Counted from the first letter of the stretch, positions 9,023-18,125 are shown. The stretch: DNA of 64,000 nucleotides from Neisseria mucosa (GCF_013267835.1 NZ_CP053939.1:992001-1056000); one strand, 5' to 3'. Numbers and translations are program-made. Notes: generated by a model not told the origin, from the sequence alone.

Positions 9023-10237
9023 ATGGAGAAATTCCCCAAATCATCCAAACTGGACCACGTTTGCTACGACATCCGCGGCCCGGTTCACAAAAAAGCCCTG
9101 CAACTGGAAGAAGAAGGCAACAAAATCCTCAAGCTCAATATCGGCAATCCGGCTCCGTTCGGCTTTGAAGCGCCTGACGAAATCTTGGTTGACGTCATCC
9201 GCAACCTGCCGACTTCACAAGGCTATTGCGACTCCAAAGGCCTTTATTCCGCACGCAAAGCCATCGTCCACTACTACCAAACCAAAGGACTGCTCGACGT
9301 TACCGTCAACGACGTTTACATCGGCAACGGCGTCTCCGAATTGATTACCATGTCCATGCAGGCGCTGCTCAACGACGGCGACGAAATCCTGATTCCCGCA
9401 CCGGACTATCCTTTGTGGACCGCCGCCGCAACACTGGCAGGCGGCACCGTCCGCCATTATCTATGCGACGAAGAAAATAACTGGTTCCCCAACCTGGCCG
9501 ACATGGAAGCCAAAATTACGCCTAAAACCAAAGCCATCGTCGTCATCAACCCCAACAACCCGACAGGCGCGGTGTACAGCAAAGAAATCCTGCTCGAAAT
9601 CGCCGAATTGGCACGCAAACACGGCCTGATTATTTTTGCCGACGAAATTTACGACAAAATCCTCTACGACGACGCAGTACACCACCATATCGCCGCGCTT
9701 GCCCCCGACCTCCTGACCGTGACATTCAACGGCCTCTCGAAAGCCTACCGCGTTGCCGGATTCCGTCAAGGCTGGATGATACTCAACGGCCCGAAACATC
9801 ATGCAAAAGGCTATATCGAAGGCTTGGACATGCTCTCGTCTATGCGCCTTTGTGCCACCACACCCATGCAACACGCCATTCAGACGGCCTTAGGCGGATA
9901 CCAAAGCATCAACGAATTCCTCCTCCCAGGCGGCCGCCTGCTCGAGCAACGCAACAAAGCATGGGAACTGGTCAACCAGATTCCGGGCATATCCTGCGTC
10001 AAACCCATGGGTGCATTGTATATGTTCCCCAAAATCGATACCGAAATGTACAGCATCCACGACGACATGAAATTCATCTACGACTTACTCGTACGTGAAA
10101 AAGTCCTGTTCGTCCAAGGCACAGGCTTCAACTGGATACGCCCCGACCACTTCCGTATCGTTACCCTGCCGCCCGTTCATCAAATTGAAGAGGCCATGGG
10201 CAAACTCGAACGCTTCCTGCAAAACTACCGTCAATAA
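9023..10237 (+). CDS. alaA: Alanine transaminase AlaA (class I aminotransferase)
   Basis: A pyridoxal-phosphate aminotransferase of 404 residues. The N-terminus SSKLDHVCYDIRGPV and the block NIGNPAPFGFEAPDEIL closely resemble E. coli AlaA (YfbQ), which makes alanine from pyruvate and glutamate. The cofactor lysine is Lys240 in FNGLSKAYR, with the NPNNPTG motif at 176-182. A ribosome binding site ACGGAACA precedes the ATG. One uptake sequence lies inside the gene near 9889. Substrate assignment rests on close similarity to AlaA. Confidence 0.92.
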   Translation: MEKFPKSSKLDHVCYDIRGPVHKKALQLEEEGNKILKLNIGNPAPFGFEAPDEILVDVIRNLPTSQGYCDSKGLYSARKAIVHYYQTKGLLDVTVNDVYIGNGVSELITMSMQALLNDGDEILIPAPDYPLWTAAATLAGGTVRHYLCDEENNWFPNLADMEAKITPKTKAIVVINPNNPTGAVYSKEILLEIAELARKHGLIIFADEIYDKILYDDAVHHHIAALAPDLLTVTFNGLSKAYRVAGFRQGWMILNGPKHHAKGYIEGLDMLSSMRLCATTPMQHAIQTALGGYQSINEFLLPGGRLLEQRNKAWELVNQIPGISCVKPMGALYMFPKIDTEMYSIHDDMKFIYDLLVREKVLFVQGTGFNWIRPDHFRIVTLPPVHQIEEAMGKLERFLQNYRQ

Positions 10238-10249
10238 ACCTAAACAAAG

Positions 10250-10290
10250 AGGCCGTCTGAAAAAGCAAACCGCTGTTCAGACGGCCTTTT
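10250..10290 (+). terminator. Uptake-sequence hairpin terminator of alaA
   Basis: Arms 10250-10261 and 10276-10287 (AGGCCGTCTGAA and its complement), followed by T on the plus strand. It separates alaA from the tmRNA promoter only 16 bases further on. Confidence 0.85.
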
Positions 10291-10305
10291 TAATCGAACA
10301 GCAAC

Positions 10306-10334
10306 TTGGCAAAGCCCGCCGACATGCGTATAAT
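10306..10334 (+). promoter_or_regulatory. Sigma-70 promoter of ssrA
   Basis: TTGGCA at 10306-10311, a 17-base spacer and a perfect TATAAT at 10329-10334. Transcription should start near 10341, leaving a short 5' leader that RNase P would remove at 10350. Confidence 0.85.
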
Positions 10335-10349
10335 CAACCCTTCCTATCT

Positions 10350-10712
10350 GGGGGCGATCTTGGTTTCGACGGGGGTTGCAAAGCAGATGCGGGCATACCG
10401 GGGTCTCAGATTTCCCGTTAAACACTGAATCAAAATAGTCGCAAACGACGAAACTTACGCACTGGCCGCTTAAGGCCTGCCGTTGCAGCAGTTGGTCAAT
10501 GGGCTGTGTAGCGCAAGCTACCGCAACGTCATTCTACATTGACTGGTTTTCTGTCGGGTTACTTGGCAGGAAACGAGATTTAAGGTAACTGGTTCCCTGA
10601 AGGCCTGTTGGTCGGCATGATGGGGACGAGATTCTAAATAGACACAACTAAGTATGTAGAACGCTCTGTAGAGGACTTTCGGACGGGGGTTCGATTCCCC
10701 CCGCCTCCACCA
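10350..10712 (+). ncRNA. ssrA: tmRNA (ssrA)
   Basis: tmRNA acts as tRNA and mRNA to rescue stalled ribosomes and tag the unfinished protein for degradation. The ends 10350-10356 (GGGGGCG) and 10702-10708 (CGCCTCC) pair as a 7-base acceptor stem with the G-U third pair recognised by alanyl-tRNA synthetase, and an encoded ACCA tail ends at 10712. The T arm GGGGGTTCGATTCCCCC lies just before. The tag frame starts at the resume codon GCA at 10441, preceded by TAGTC, and reads ANDETYALAA followed by TAA at 10471-10473. Length is 363 bases, as in E. coli. It is one-piece, not permuted. Confidence 0.98.
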
Positions 10713-10717
10713 GATTT

Positions 10718-10757
10718 AAAGCGCAAACTTTTGATTTAAAAAGGTTTGCGCTTTTTT
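10718..10757 (+). terminator. Intrinsic terminator of ssrA
   Basis: Arms 10718-10728 (AAAGCGCAAAC) and 10744-10754 (GTTTGCGCTTT) followed by T-rich sequence, immediately after the tmRNA 3' end. It does not use an uptake sequence. Confidence 0.88.
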
Positions 10758-10770
10758 ATAAACTTAAAAC

Positions 10771-10798
10771 AGGCCGTCTGAAACGTTTCAGACGGCCT
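10771..10798. terminator. Perfect 28-base uptake-sequence palindrome
   Basis: AGGCCGTCTGAAAC immediately followed by its reverse complement. It follows the ssrA terminator and precedes the 3' end of the convergent EEP-family gene, so it may act for the latter or as backup for ssrA. Confidence 0.75.
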
Positions 10799-10878
10799 TA
10801 TTTTCTTCTCAAATATCTGAGTGAAAAACACTTTTTCTTTCAATACATTGCCAATGGTGCTTAAGAAAGATTTCAACC

Positions 10879-11664
10879 TTATATTTTTCTATCGGACTTC
10901 ATATCCATTTTACGATGCGGTCTAACTGTTACACTCAACGGCAGATGATCTGACAAATGCTGCCAGTCTTTACTGTTGTGAATTTCAGAATCGATGACAT
11001 CAAGGTTGCGCGTGTAAATGCGGTCAAGGCTGAGGATGGGCAGGCGCGAGGGGAAGGTTTTGGGGCGTTTGCCTGTATTATCGACGAATACTTCGTTCAA
11101 ATCTAATGCCCTGCCCAGCTCACGTGCTGATTTTTGCCGCCAGTCATTGAAATCGCCGGCAATAATCAAGGGGCTGTCAGGGTTGATGTGGCGGTCGACA
11201 TAGTCGCTGATGGCGCGGTATTGTTTGAGGCGGTCTGGCTCGCGCAGATTGAGGTGGACACACAGACACACCAGCGGATCTTCCCAACCTTCGGGTACGA
11301 CCTCGCAATGCAACAGGCCGCGTTGTTCAAGTTTGTTGACACTGATGTTGAGGTTGTTTTCCGTTTTCAGCGGCAGGCGGCTGAGAATGGCGTTGCCGTG
11401 GTGTCGTTTGGGATAGACGGCATTTTTGCCGTAGCTGCGATGATAATCGAGGCTGTCGCCGATGATGTCGTAATGCGGCGCATCGGGAAAGTCGGTACGG
11501 CGGCTTCTGTTGAGATGTTGTCCTTGGACTTCTTGTAAAAACAAAACGTCCGAACCCAATGCACCCAGCGCGTCAGCCATGCGGTTGACCTGCACTTTGC
11601 GGTTGAGCGCAGACATGCCTTTGTGCATATTGTAAGAAGTAATGGTAACTGGACGGGGAGACAT
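10879..11664 (-). CDS. Endonuclease/exonuclease/phosphatase family protein
   Basis: A 261-residue protein of the EEP (DNase I-like) superfamily. The conserved blocks are SYNMHKG with the Asn, FLQEVQG with the metal-binding Glu, AGDFNDW with catalytic Asp and Asn, and SDHLPL at the end with the catalytic Asp-His. There is no signal peptide, so it is cytoplasmic. Members cleave nucleic acids, phosphoinositides or sphingomyelin; substrate cannot be inferred here. The gene stands alone between the tmRNA region and the small secreted TonB-like protein. Confidence 0.88.
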   Translation of the reverse strand: MSPRPVTITSYNMHKGMSALNRKVQVNRMADALGALGSDVLFLQEVQGQHLNRSRRTDFPDAPHYDIIGDSLDYHRSYGKNAVYPKRHHGNAILSRLPLKTENNLNISVNKLEQRGLLHCEVVPEGWEDPLVCLCVHLNLREPDRLKQYRAISDYVDRHINPDSPLIIAGDFNDWRQKSARELGRALDLNEVFVDNTGKRPKTFPSRLPILSLDRIYTRNLDVIDSEIHNSKDWQHLSDHLPLSVTVRPHRKMDMKSDRKI

Positions 11665-11821
11665 GATGTGTGATGAAGCGGTTTATTTGTTTTAGTATAG
11701 CACCGGAGCGTGTGGTTTTACGGCAATTTTGGTTATACTTGTTTAACGAATAAAACGGCGTTTTGAGAGGGGGTTTCCCAATCAAAACGCCTTCTGTTTT
11801 TCAGACGGCCTTGCGTCCGAA

Positions 11822-12136
11822 TCAGTTGTTGATTACTTCAACATTGGTTTCAAAAGTAACGGTGTGTTGGTATTTAGATGCGGTTTTGCGTTTCGGATAA
11901 GGATATTTGGAAACGCTTTTCACTGCGCGTTCGTCCATTTCAGGATTGCCGCTGGATTGAATGATATTCACGCGGTCAACGTTGCCGGCAGGAGTCGTGA
12001 AAACATCCATCAAAACGGTTTTAACGCTGCCGTTTTGCGCTTTCATGGCTTCCAGAGTTTCGGTATCGGCTGCTTGTGCAGTACCGAATACAGCGGCAAA
12101 CAACAGGGCTGAGGCGAGGAGTTTAGTCGTTTTCAT
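11822..12136 (-). CDS. Small secreted protein with a TonB-C-terminal-like domain
   Basis: A 104-residue protein with a cleavable signal peptide (MKTTKLLASALLFAAVFGTAQA, cut near residue 22). The rest carries the pattern of a TonB C-terminal domain: GNVDRVNIIQSSGNPEMDERAVKSVSKYPYP. It lacks the membrane anchor and proline-rich linker of TonB, so it would be free in the periplasm. No exbB or exbD is nearby. It might bind TonB-box peptides or an outer-membrane protein; this is inference from fold similarity only. Confidence 0.72.
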   Translation of the reverse strand: MKTTKLLASALLFAAVFGTAQAADTETLEAMKAQNGSVKTVLMDVFTTPAGNVDRVNIIQSSGNPEMDERAVKSVSKYPYPKRKTASKYQHTVTFETNVEVINN

Positions 12137-12196
12137 GTTTTAGTCCTTATTAGGGTTGTGGTTAGGTTTAAATATTTCAGACGGCCTGATTGATCG

Positions 12197-12865
12197 TTAT
12201 TTGAAATTCAAAATCGGCCAACCTTTTGCTTTGGCTTCTTTTTCCAGCTCGGCATCCGGATTGACGGCGACAGGTTCGTCCACAATACGCAGCAACGGCA
12301 AATCGTTTTTGGAGTCGCTGTAAAAATAAACCTTGCCGTAGCTTTCAAAGGTCTCGCCGCGCTCGGCAAGCCATTGGTTCAATCGGGTAATTTTGCCTTC
12401 TTTCAGGCTGGGCGTACCGACATAGTTGCCGGTATATCGGCCGTCTTCGCCGGTTTCAAGCTGCGTGCCGATAACGTTGTGAATACCGAAAAGATGGCAG
12501 ATCGGGGTAATGATGAATTCGTTGGTCGAAGAAATAACCAACATTTCGTCGCCCGCCATTTGATGGCTTTGCACCAGCATACGCTGCATCGGGGAAATAT
12601 ACGGAACAATATACTCGGCCATAAACTCGCGATGAAACTCAGCCAATTCTTCCTTGCTGAAACGAGCCAAAGGCGCGAGATGGAATTTAAGGAAGGCATC
12701 AATATCAAGACAACCGTTTTGATAGTCTTGGTAAAACTTTTCATTTTGCGCCTCGGTTTCAGCCGCATCGACTATGCCTTTTTTAATCAGGTATTGCGGC
12801 CAGGAGTGATCCGAATCGGTATTGATCAAGGTATTGTCGAGGTCGAAAATGGCAAGGTTTTTCAT
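12197..12865 (-). CDS. HAD-IB family hydrolase (SerB-like phosphatase)
   Basis: A 222-residue haloacid-dehalogenase hydrolase: motif I FDLDNTLI with nucleophile Asp8 and Asp10, motif II VISSTNEF, motif III Lys in SLKEGKITR, and motif IV YSDSKNDLPLL. The layout resembles SerB and related HAD-IB phosphatases, but serine specificity is not established. Its ATG at 12865 overlaps the hda stop by four bases (12862-12865), so it is probably translated by coupling to hda. The frame runs open upstream to 13108 inside hda, but the motif position fixes the start. Confidence 0.9.
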   Translation of the reverse strand: MKNLAIFDLDNTLINTDSDHSWPQYLIKKGIVDAAETEAQNEKFYQDYQNGCLDIDAFLKFHLAPLARFSKEELAEFHREFMAEYIVPYISPMQRMLVQSHQMAGDEMLVISSTNEFIITPICHLFGIHNVIGTQLETGEDGRYTGNYVGTPSLKEGKITRLNQWLAERGETFESYGKVYFYSDSKNDLPLLRIVDEPVAVNPDAELEKEAKAKGWPILNFK

Positions 12866-13530
12866 TGGGTTTCCTGTTGTTTTAAAAGCTGGCGCAAAAG
12901 CGGCAAAGTAATGCGCTTGCCCATCATAACGGCATAGTTGTCGAGGGTATCGAGCATTTGCATCAGACTGTCCATATCGCGCCGCCAATGGTTCAGCAGG
13001 TATTCGAAGATTTCCGGATCGATGGTTACCTGACGGGCAGCCGCCATGCTGACGAGCGCATCGATTTTTTCCCGGTCGGTCAGCGGTTTGACTTCGTAAA
13101 CCAGGCAATACGCCATGCGTGTGCGCAAGTCTTCACGGATAACGAGCTGCTGCGGCGTATATTCGGAACTCAAAAGCAAAAAACCTTTGCCGCTGTTGCG
13201 GAAGCGGTTGAAGATGGCAAATAGTAAAGCCTGTTCTTCATTATTAAGCTTTTCGATTTGGTCAATGGCAAGATATTCTGCATCCAACGCGGCTTCTGTC
13301 AGCGGCGTGGCGGCGGCGTCAATATAGAGGGCATTTCGTCCGGCATCGAGCGCCTGGGCGACCCATGCCTGCAAGAGATGGCTTTTGCCTGCGCCCTCTT
13401 CTCCCCAAACATAGATAAATTGCCCATGTTTGTGCTGCAACACATACACCAGCTCGGCATTTTCTGTTCCCAGAAATTTGTCGAAGCCGGGATAATCATG
13501 GCTGGCAAAATCGAAGATGAGCTGGTTCAC
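12862..13530 (-). CDS. hda: DnaA regulatory inactivator Hda
   Basis: Hda works with the DNA-loaded sliding clamp to stimulate ATP hydrolysis by DnaA after initiation. This 222-residue AAA+ protein has Walker A GEEGAGKSH (residues 43-51), a sensor region LLSSEYTPQQL and the DnaA-like lid, and lacks the DnaA DNA-binding domain. The extreme N-terminus QLIFDF fits a clamp-binding peptide, as in E. coli Hda. The start codon is GTG at 13530. It forms a two-gene overlap unit with the HAD phosphatase. Confidence 0.9.
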   Translation of the reverse strand: MNQLIFDFASHDYPGFDKFLGTENAELVYVLQHKHGQFIYVWGEEGAGKSHLLQAWVAQALDAGRNALYIDAAATPLTEAALDAEYLAIDQIEKLNNEEQALLFAIFNRFRNSGKGFLLLSSEYTPQQLVIREDLRTRMAYCLVYEVKPLTDREKIDALVSMAAARQVTIDPEIFEYLLNHWRRDMDSLMQMLDTLDNYAVMMGKRITLPLLRQLLKQQETQ

Positions 13531-13748
13531 AAAGGCGCACCGGTTAGGTTGAAATCGGCTTTATTTTACGTTGTTTTGCCGTCCACCATCAAGGATAAAG
13601 GCCGTCTGAAGCCTATACCTGCAACATATCTGCACTTCTAAACAGCTTACGGCATTGGTTTTATTCCGCTTTGGTTTTACAATGTCGAACTTCTCGCCGA
13701 AACATTTGTCTGTTCTTTTTCAGACGGCCTTTTTATTTGGGAACCCTA

Positions 13749-14387
13749 GTGATTTCTACCATTATCGATTTCATCCTCCATATCGACCAACACCTTGTCC
13801 ACCTCTCCGCCCAATACGGCCCGTGGATTTACGCGATTTTGTTTGTTGTGATTTTCTGCGAAACCGGTTTGGTCGTAACGCCGTTTTTACCCGGCGACTC
13901 GCTGCTGTTTGCTGCCGGCGGTATCGCGGCCATCGGCGGCATGAACATCCACGTCATGGTATTGCTGCTGTTAGCGGCTGCCATTTTAGGCGATGCGGCC
14001 AACTTTATGATTGGCAAGTATTTTGGACAAAAACTGTTTGCCAATCCTGATTCCAAAATTTTCCGCCGTTCGTATTTGGAAAAAACCCATGCGTTCTATG
14101 AAAAACACGGCGGCAAAACCATCATCATTGCGCGCTTTGTACCGATTGTGCGGACGTTTGCGCCATTTGTCGCCGGTATGGGCGATATGCACTACGCAAC
14201 GTTTATCCGTTACAACATTATCGGCGCAGTGTTGTGGGTATTGTTGTTTTCCTATGCAGGCTACTTCTTCGCCAATATCCCCGTCGTCAAAAACAATCTG
14301 GGCTTAGTCATGGCGGCAATCATCGTGATTTCGATTTTACCTGCGGTAGTCGAAATTATCCGAGCCAAACTTAATGCCAAAAAATAA
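13749..14387 (+). CDS. DedA family membrane protein
   Basis: A polytopic inner-membrane protein of the DedA/SNARE-associated family, 212 residues from a GTG at 13749. It shows the family blocks [19 protein letters not shown] and [18 protein letters not shown], with re-entrant membrane-domain residues Glu, Pro, Gly-Asp and two arginines. DedA proteins are implicated in recycling lipid carriers and membrane energetics. In-frame starts further upstream, such as 13671, would read through an uptake sequence and are less likely. The start resembles E. coli DedA ([10 protein letters not shown]). Confidence 0.9.
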   Translation: MISTIIDFILHIDQHLVHLSAQYGPWIYAILFVVIFCETGLVVTPFLPGDSLLFAAGGIAAIGGMNIHVMVLLLLAAAILGDAANFMIGKYFGQKLFANPDSKIFRRSYLEKTHAFYEKHGGKTIIIARFVPIVRTFAPFVAGMGDMHYATFIRYNIIGAVLWVLLFSYAGYFFANIPVVKNNLGLVMAAIIVISILPAVVEIIRAKLNAKK

Positions 14388-14433
14388 CAATCAATCGAAA
14401 AGTTTGAAAGTTTAAACACATCAAGGAATTGTC

Positions 14434-15870
14434 ATGCCGTTGCTGTCTATTGAATTTGCGGTATTCTTTATCGTATTTTTGCCCTTGTACTGGGCATTTG
14501 CACGTTTGCCGCAAGTTCAAAACGTTTTACTTTTGGTTGCCGGGCTGGGCTGGCTTTACCGTATCGACCCCATTTTTGCCGCGCTGATTTTGGTTTACTC
14601 GTCTGTGGTTTACCTGATCAGCGTGCTGATGTTTTCTGAAAACGAGAATATCCGCAAATTTTGGCTGGGTTGCGGTATTTCAGCGGCATTGACTGTTTTG
14701 TGTTTCTTCAAATATTTCGACTTTTTCCGCCCGATTATTCAGCAATATACAGGACAAAGCGCCGTCATCGACATTATTTTGCCTCTGGGCTTGTCTTATT
14801 ACACCTTCCAATCGCTGGCTTACTTGGTGTATTGCTACCGCGAGCCTAAAGGAGACCATTTTGAATGGCACGAGCTCCTACTGCATCTGAGCTTCTTCCC
14901 CACCATCACATCCGGCCCGATTATCCGTGCGGCCGCTTTTAAAAGCATAGACGGCGAACAAGCGGGCGCATTGGCGCAAATCCGCACCAAACAAGCACGC
15001 CAACTGATTTATCCGGCGTTGGCGGTCGGCCTGATTGTGTTGGGCATTGCCAAAAAATGGTGGCTTGCCGGCGTATTGGCGGAAGGCTGGGTATCGCCTG
15101 TTTTTGAAAATCCGGCTCAGTTCGACGGCTGGGGCGTGTTGTCTGCAATTTATGGCTACACCTTCCAACTCTTTTTCGACTTTTCCGGCTATTCGGATTT
15201 GGTCATCGGCTTGGCCATGCTGCTCGGCTTCCAGCTGCCGAAAAACTTCGCCGCGCCGCTTCGTGCCATCAACATCCGCGACTTCTGGGACAGATGGCAC
15301 ATCAGCCTGTCCACTTGGATTCGCGACTATATCTATATCCCTTTGGGCGGCAGCAAAAAAGGCTTCGGACGCACCCAGCTCAATCTGATGATTGCCATGT
15401 TGCTTTCCGGCATTTGGCATGGCTACGGCTGGAGCTTTTTGATTTGGGGCGCGCTGCACGGTGCGGCCTTGGTATTGCTTAACTGCGGCGACAAAATCGT
15501 CGGCCGCAATGCCTTAGGCCGTCTGAAAATCGGCAAACCGCTCGCCTGGCTGTTTACCTTCCATTTCGTTTGTTTCGCGTTTGTCGTGTTCAACAGCGCA
15601 ACGCTTGCCGATACGGAAATGCTGTTCAGCGCCTTATTTGCCAATGATAAAGGTTGGAACGCGCCTCTGCCGACCGACCTCATGTTGCTGGGTGCCTTTG
15701 CACTGATGCTTTTGCTGTACCCGTATTTGCTTCGCTTATTTGAAGCATCGGTAAAAGGCTTGGACAAACTGCCTGCATGGCTGTGGTTTATCCCTATCAC
15801 GCTTATCCTCGCCCTGATTATCGTCCTCGCCCCGTCCGGCATTCCCGGCTTTATTTACGCCAACTTCTAA
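14434..15870 (+). CDS. patA: Peptidoglycan O-acetylation membrane protein PatA (MBOAT)
   Basis: A 478-residue membrane-bound O-acyltransferase with about eleven hydrophobic segments. MBOAT signatures are FFDFSGYSD around 247-255, FWDRWHISLSTW at 284-295 and the catalytic His329 in GIWHGYGW. In Neisseria this protein (also called PacA) moves acetyl groups across the inner membrane for O-acetylation of N-acetylmuramic acid, which gives lysozyme resistance. It heads the patA-patB-ape1 cluster, with patB only 10 bases downstream. AAGGAA precedes the ATG. One uptake sequence lies inside near 15514. Confidence 0.92.
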   Translation: MPLLSIEFAVFFIVFLPLYWAFARLPQVQNVLLLVAGLGWLYRIDPIFAALILVYSSVVYLISVLMFSENENIRKFWLGCGISAALTVLCFFKYFDFFRPIIQQYTGQSAVIDIILPLGLSYYTFQSLAYLVYCYREPKGDHFEWHELLLHLSFFPTITSGPIIRAAAFKSIDGEQAGALAQIRTKQARQLIYPALAVGLIVLGIAKKWWLAGVLAEGWVSPVFENPAQFDGWGVLSAIYGYTFQLFFDFSGYSDLVIGLAMLLGFQLPKNFAAPLRAINIRDFWDRWHISLSTWIRDYIYIPLGGSKKGFGRTQLNLMIAMLLSGIWHGYGWSFLIWGALHGAALVLLNCGDKIVGRNALGRLKIGKPLAWLFTFHFVCFAFVVFNSATLADTEMLFSALFANDKGWNAPLPTDLMLLGAFALMLLLYPYLLRLFEASVKGLDKLPAWLWFIPITLILALIIVLAPSGIPGFIYANF

Positions 15871-15880
15871 GGAGCAGAAC

Positions 15881-16909
15881 ATGAAACGCTTTATCTCCCT
15901 GTTTGTTTCGATTCTGCTCAGTGCGGTTGCGTTGACGTGGTTTGCCCAAAACTCCATCAATGCCTATTGGCAGCAGACCTATCATGAAAACAGTCCGCTT
16001 GAGCCTTTATCCGAATACGCTTGGTGGCGTATCGGTGCGGATTGGCAACAAAAAGCCTACGAATTTTCAGACGGCCTGAAAGCTTCACTGGAAGCAGAAG
16101 ACGCTTTGGTTTCGGAAGACTCTGGCATTGAAACAACAAGGCCGTCTGAAAATATGGAAAACATTGAGACATCGGACAATCAAAAAGAGACTGCTGCTTC
16201 TGATGCGGCTAACAATACGGATACCGCCGCCAGCGAGCCAAGCAATCAGGCTGATCAGTCGGCAATGCAGGTTGTATTGAAAAAAGGCAACAAAGTTTTC
16301 TTTGCCGGCGACTCGCTGATGCAGGGCGTTGCACCTTTCGTACAAAAACACCTCAAGCAAGAATATGGCGTACAATCGGTCAACCTCAGCAAACAAAGCA
16401 CCGGCTTGTCCTACCCCAACTTCTTCGACTGGCCGAAAACCATCGAACAAACTTTGCAAAAAGAACCCGACATCCGCGTTTTGGTTGTATTCTTAGGCCC
16501 TAACGACCCTTGGGATTTCCCGATGGGTAAAAAATACCTGAAGTTCGCCTCCCCTGAATGGGAAGCGGAATACCTCAGCCGCGTCCGCCGTATTCTTGAT
16601 GCAGCCTCCACACATGATGTCCAAGTCATTTGGCTGGGCATTCCTTACATGAAAAAAGCCAAGCTCAACGAACAGATGCGCTACCTCGACAAAATCCTGT
16701 CGGGTACGGTGTCGCCTCAAGCCATCTGGCTGCCAACTGACAAACTGTTGAGCAATGGCGCAGAAGAATATGCCGACTCTGTCAAAGTCAACGGAAAAAT
16801 CATCCGTTACCGCAGCAAGGACGGCATCCACTTTTCCGCAGAAGGCCAAAAACTATTGGCCGAAAAAATTATGGAAAAAATTAATTTTACACACGATACA
16901 CAACCATGA
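15881..16909 (+). CDS. patB: Peptidoglycan O-acetyltransferase PatB (SGNH family)
   Basis: PatB transfers acetyl groups received through PatA to peptidoglycan muramic acid in the periplasm. The 342-residue protein has an N-terminal membrane anchor (about residues 4-22), an acidic low-complexity linker (about 66-130) and an SGNH hydrolase-like domain: FAGDS with Ser145, GPND, and DGIHF with Asp314 and His317. Two oppositely oriented uptake sequences (16064-16077 and 16139-16152) are read into the linker. Its stop overlaps the ape1 start by four bases. AAGGAG precedes the ATG. Confidence 0.93.
   Translation: MKRFISLFVSILLSAVALTWFAQNSINAYWQQTYHENSPLEPLSEYAWWRIGADWQQKAYEFSDGLKASLEAEDALVSEDSGIETTRPSENMENIETSDNQKETAASDAANNTDTAASEPSNQADQSAMQVVLKKGNKVFFAGDSLMQGVAPFVQKHLKQEYGVQSVNLSKQSTGLSYPNFFDWPKTIEQTLQKEPDIRVLVVFLGPNDPWDFPMGKKYLKFASPEWEAEYLSRVRRILDAASTHDVQVIWLGIPYMKKAKLNEQMRYLDKILSGTVSPQAIWLPTDKLLSNGAEEYADSVKVNGKIIRYRSKDGIHFSAEGQKLLAEKIMEKINFTHDTQP
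16064..16152. repeat. Inverted pair of uptake sequences inside patB
   Basis: TTTTCAGACGGCCT at 16064-16077 and AGGCCGTCTGAAAA at 16139-16152 are exact 14-base inverted copies 61 bases apart. They encode FSDGL and RPSEN at the borders of the acidic, disordered linker between the PatB membrane anchor and its catalytic domain. Confidence 0.9.
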
Positions 16910-18018
16910 AATTAAATAAAACCTTACTCCTCACGCTTCTTGCACTCCCTATGGCCGCCTGTGCCGCCGATGACGGCCTGTTAAGCAACTACGGCTCAAA
17001 CCGCCCTGCCTGGCTGAACAAACTGCAACAGCTCAACAATACTTCAGACGGCAAATTCCGCATTATTCAAGTCGGCGACTCACACACCGCCGGCGACTAT
17101 TTCACCGACCGCCTGCGCCGCCGTTTGCAACAAAAATGGGGCAACGGCGGCATCGGTTGGGTTTACCCCAACACCGTCAAAGGCCAGCGCATGGCAACCG
17201 TCCGTTACAGCGGCAGCGGTTGGAACACCATCAGCAGCCGCAAATCACACAGCGATTTCTCTTTCGGCGGCATTGAAGCACGCGCCGACGGCGGCAGCGT
17301 TACCTTAAGCGCAGCCGACGGCAGCATGGACATGCAACAAATCTCCATCTTCGGCAAACCGGTTTGGTCCGAGCAAACCCTGATTGTCAACGGCCGCGAA
17401 ATCCCGGCCAAACAAAACGGCTGGCAACTGTTGCATACCAACGCCTCCCTGCCGATGACCCTCAGCAGCAGCATGCCTTGGCAAATCGGCTTCATTAATA
17501 TCGAACGCCCCGGACGCGGCGTAACCGTTTCCGCCATGGGCATCAACGGCGCGCAATTGTCCCAATGGTCAAAATGGCGGCCGGGCATGTGGGAAGATTT
17601 GGCACAAACCAAAGCCGATTTAATCATCCTTGCCTACGGTACCAACGAAGCCTTTTCCGGCAACCTCGATATTTCCTCTACCGAGCGGACATGGCGCAAC
17701 TATATCCGTCAAATCAAAAACACCCTGCCCAACGCAGGCATCCTGATCCTCGGCGCGCCGGAATCTTTGAAAACCGCCTACGGCAGCTGCGGCAACCGCC
17801 CTGTCTTGCTCAGCGAAGTACAACAAATGCAGCAACGTGTTGCCCGTGACGAAAAAATCATGTTCTGGTCTTGGCAAGATGCAATGGGCGGAGCATGCAG
17901 CATGAAAAACTGGATGGCGCAAGGCTTGGCAGCCAAAGACGGCGTTCACTTCTCCGCACAAGGCTATGAAACTGCAGCCGATAAGCTTGCCGACAGCCTG
18001 ATCCGCTTTGCCCAATAA
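16906..18018 (+). CDS. ape1: O-acetylpeptidoglycan esterase Ape1
   Basis: Ape1 removes O-acetyl groups from muramic acid so that lytic transglycosylases can act. The 370-residue exported protein has a signal sequence (about residues 1-20, with MAAC that could be a weak lipobox), an SGNH fold with VGDSHT (Ser59), GTNE, and DGVHFS (Asp345, His348), and a beta-rich insert between them that in the meningococcal enzyme resembles a carbohydrate-binding module. It is translationally coupled to patB through a four-base overlap and ends at the hairpin 18058-18093. Confidence 0.94.
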   Translation: MKLNKTLLLTLLALPMAACAADDGLLSNYGSNRPAWLNKLQQLNNTSDGKFRIIQVGDSHTAGDYFTDRLRRRLQQKWGNGGIGWVYPNTVKGQRMATVRYSGSGWNTISSRKSHSDFSFGGIEARADGGSVTLSAADGSMDMQQISIFGKPVWSEQTLIVNGREIPAKQNGWQLLHTNASLPMTLSSSMPWQIGFINIERPGRGVTVSAMGINGAQLSQWSKWRPGMWEDLAQTKADLIILAYGTNEAFSGNLDISSTERTWRNYIRQIKNTLPNAGILILGAPESLKTAYGSCGNRPVLLSEVQQMQQRVARDEKIMFWSWQDAMGGACSMKNWMAQGLAAKDGVHFSAQGYETAADKLADSLIRFAQ

Positions 18019-18057
18019 ATTGGCCAACGCCTAAGTATTTTTCATTAACAATACAAA

Positions 18058-18093
18058 AAAGGCCGTCTGAAATTCATATCTCAGACGGCCTTT
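18058..18093. terminator. Uptake-sequence hairpin terminator
   Basis: Arms 18058-18070 and 18081-18093 with flanking A and T runs, between the convergent ape1 and lemA-like genes. Confidence 0.85.
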
Positions 18094-18125
18094 GTTTATG
18101 GCTTATTCAATAAACTGCTTAATTT

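Noticed and set aside
10350..10900. Integrated element at the tmRNA gene
   Set aside because: The tmRNA 3' end is intact, no integrase or repeated attachment site is present, and a normal terminator follows.
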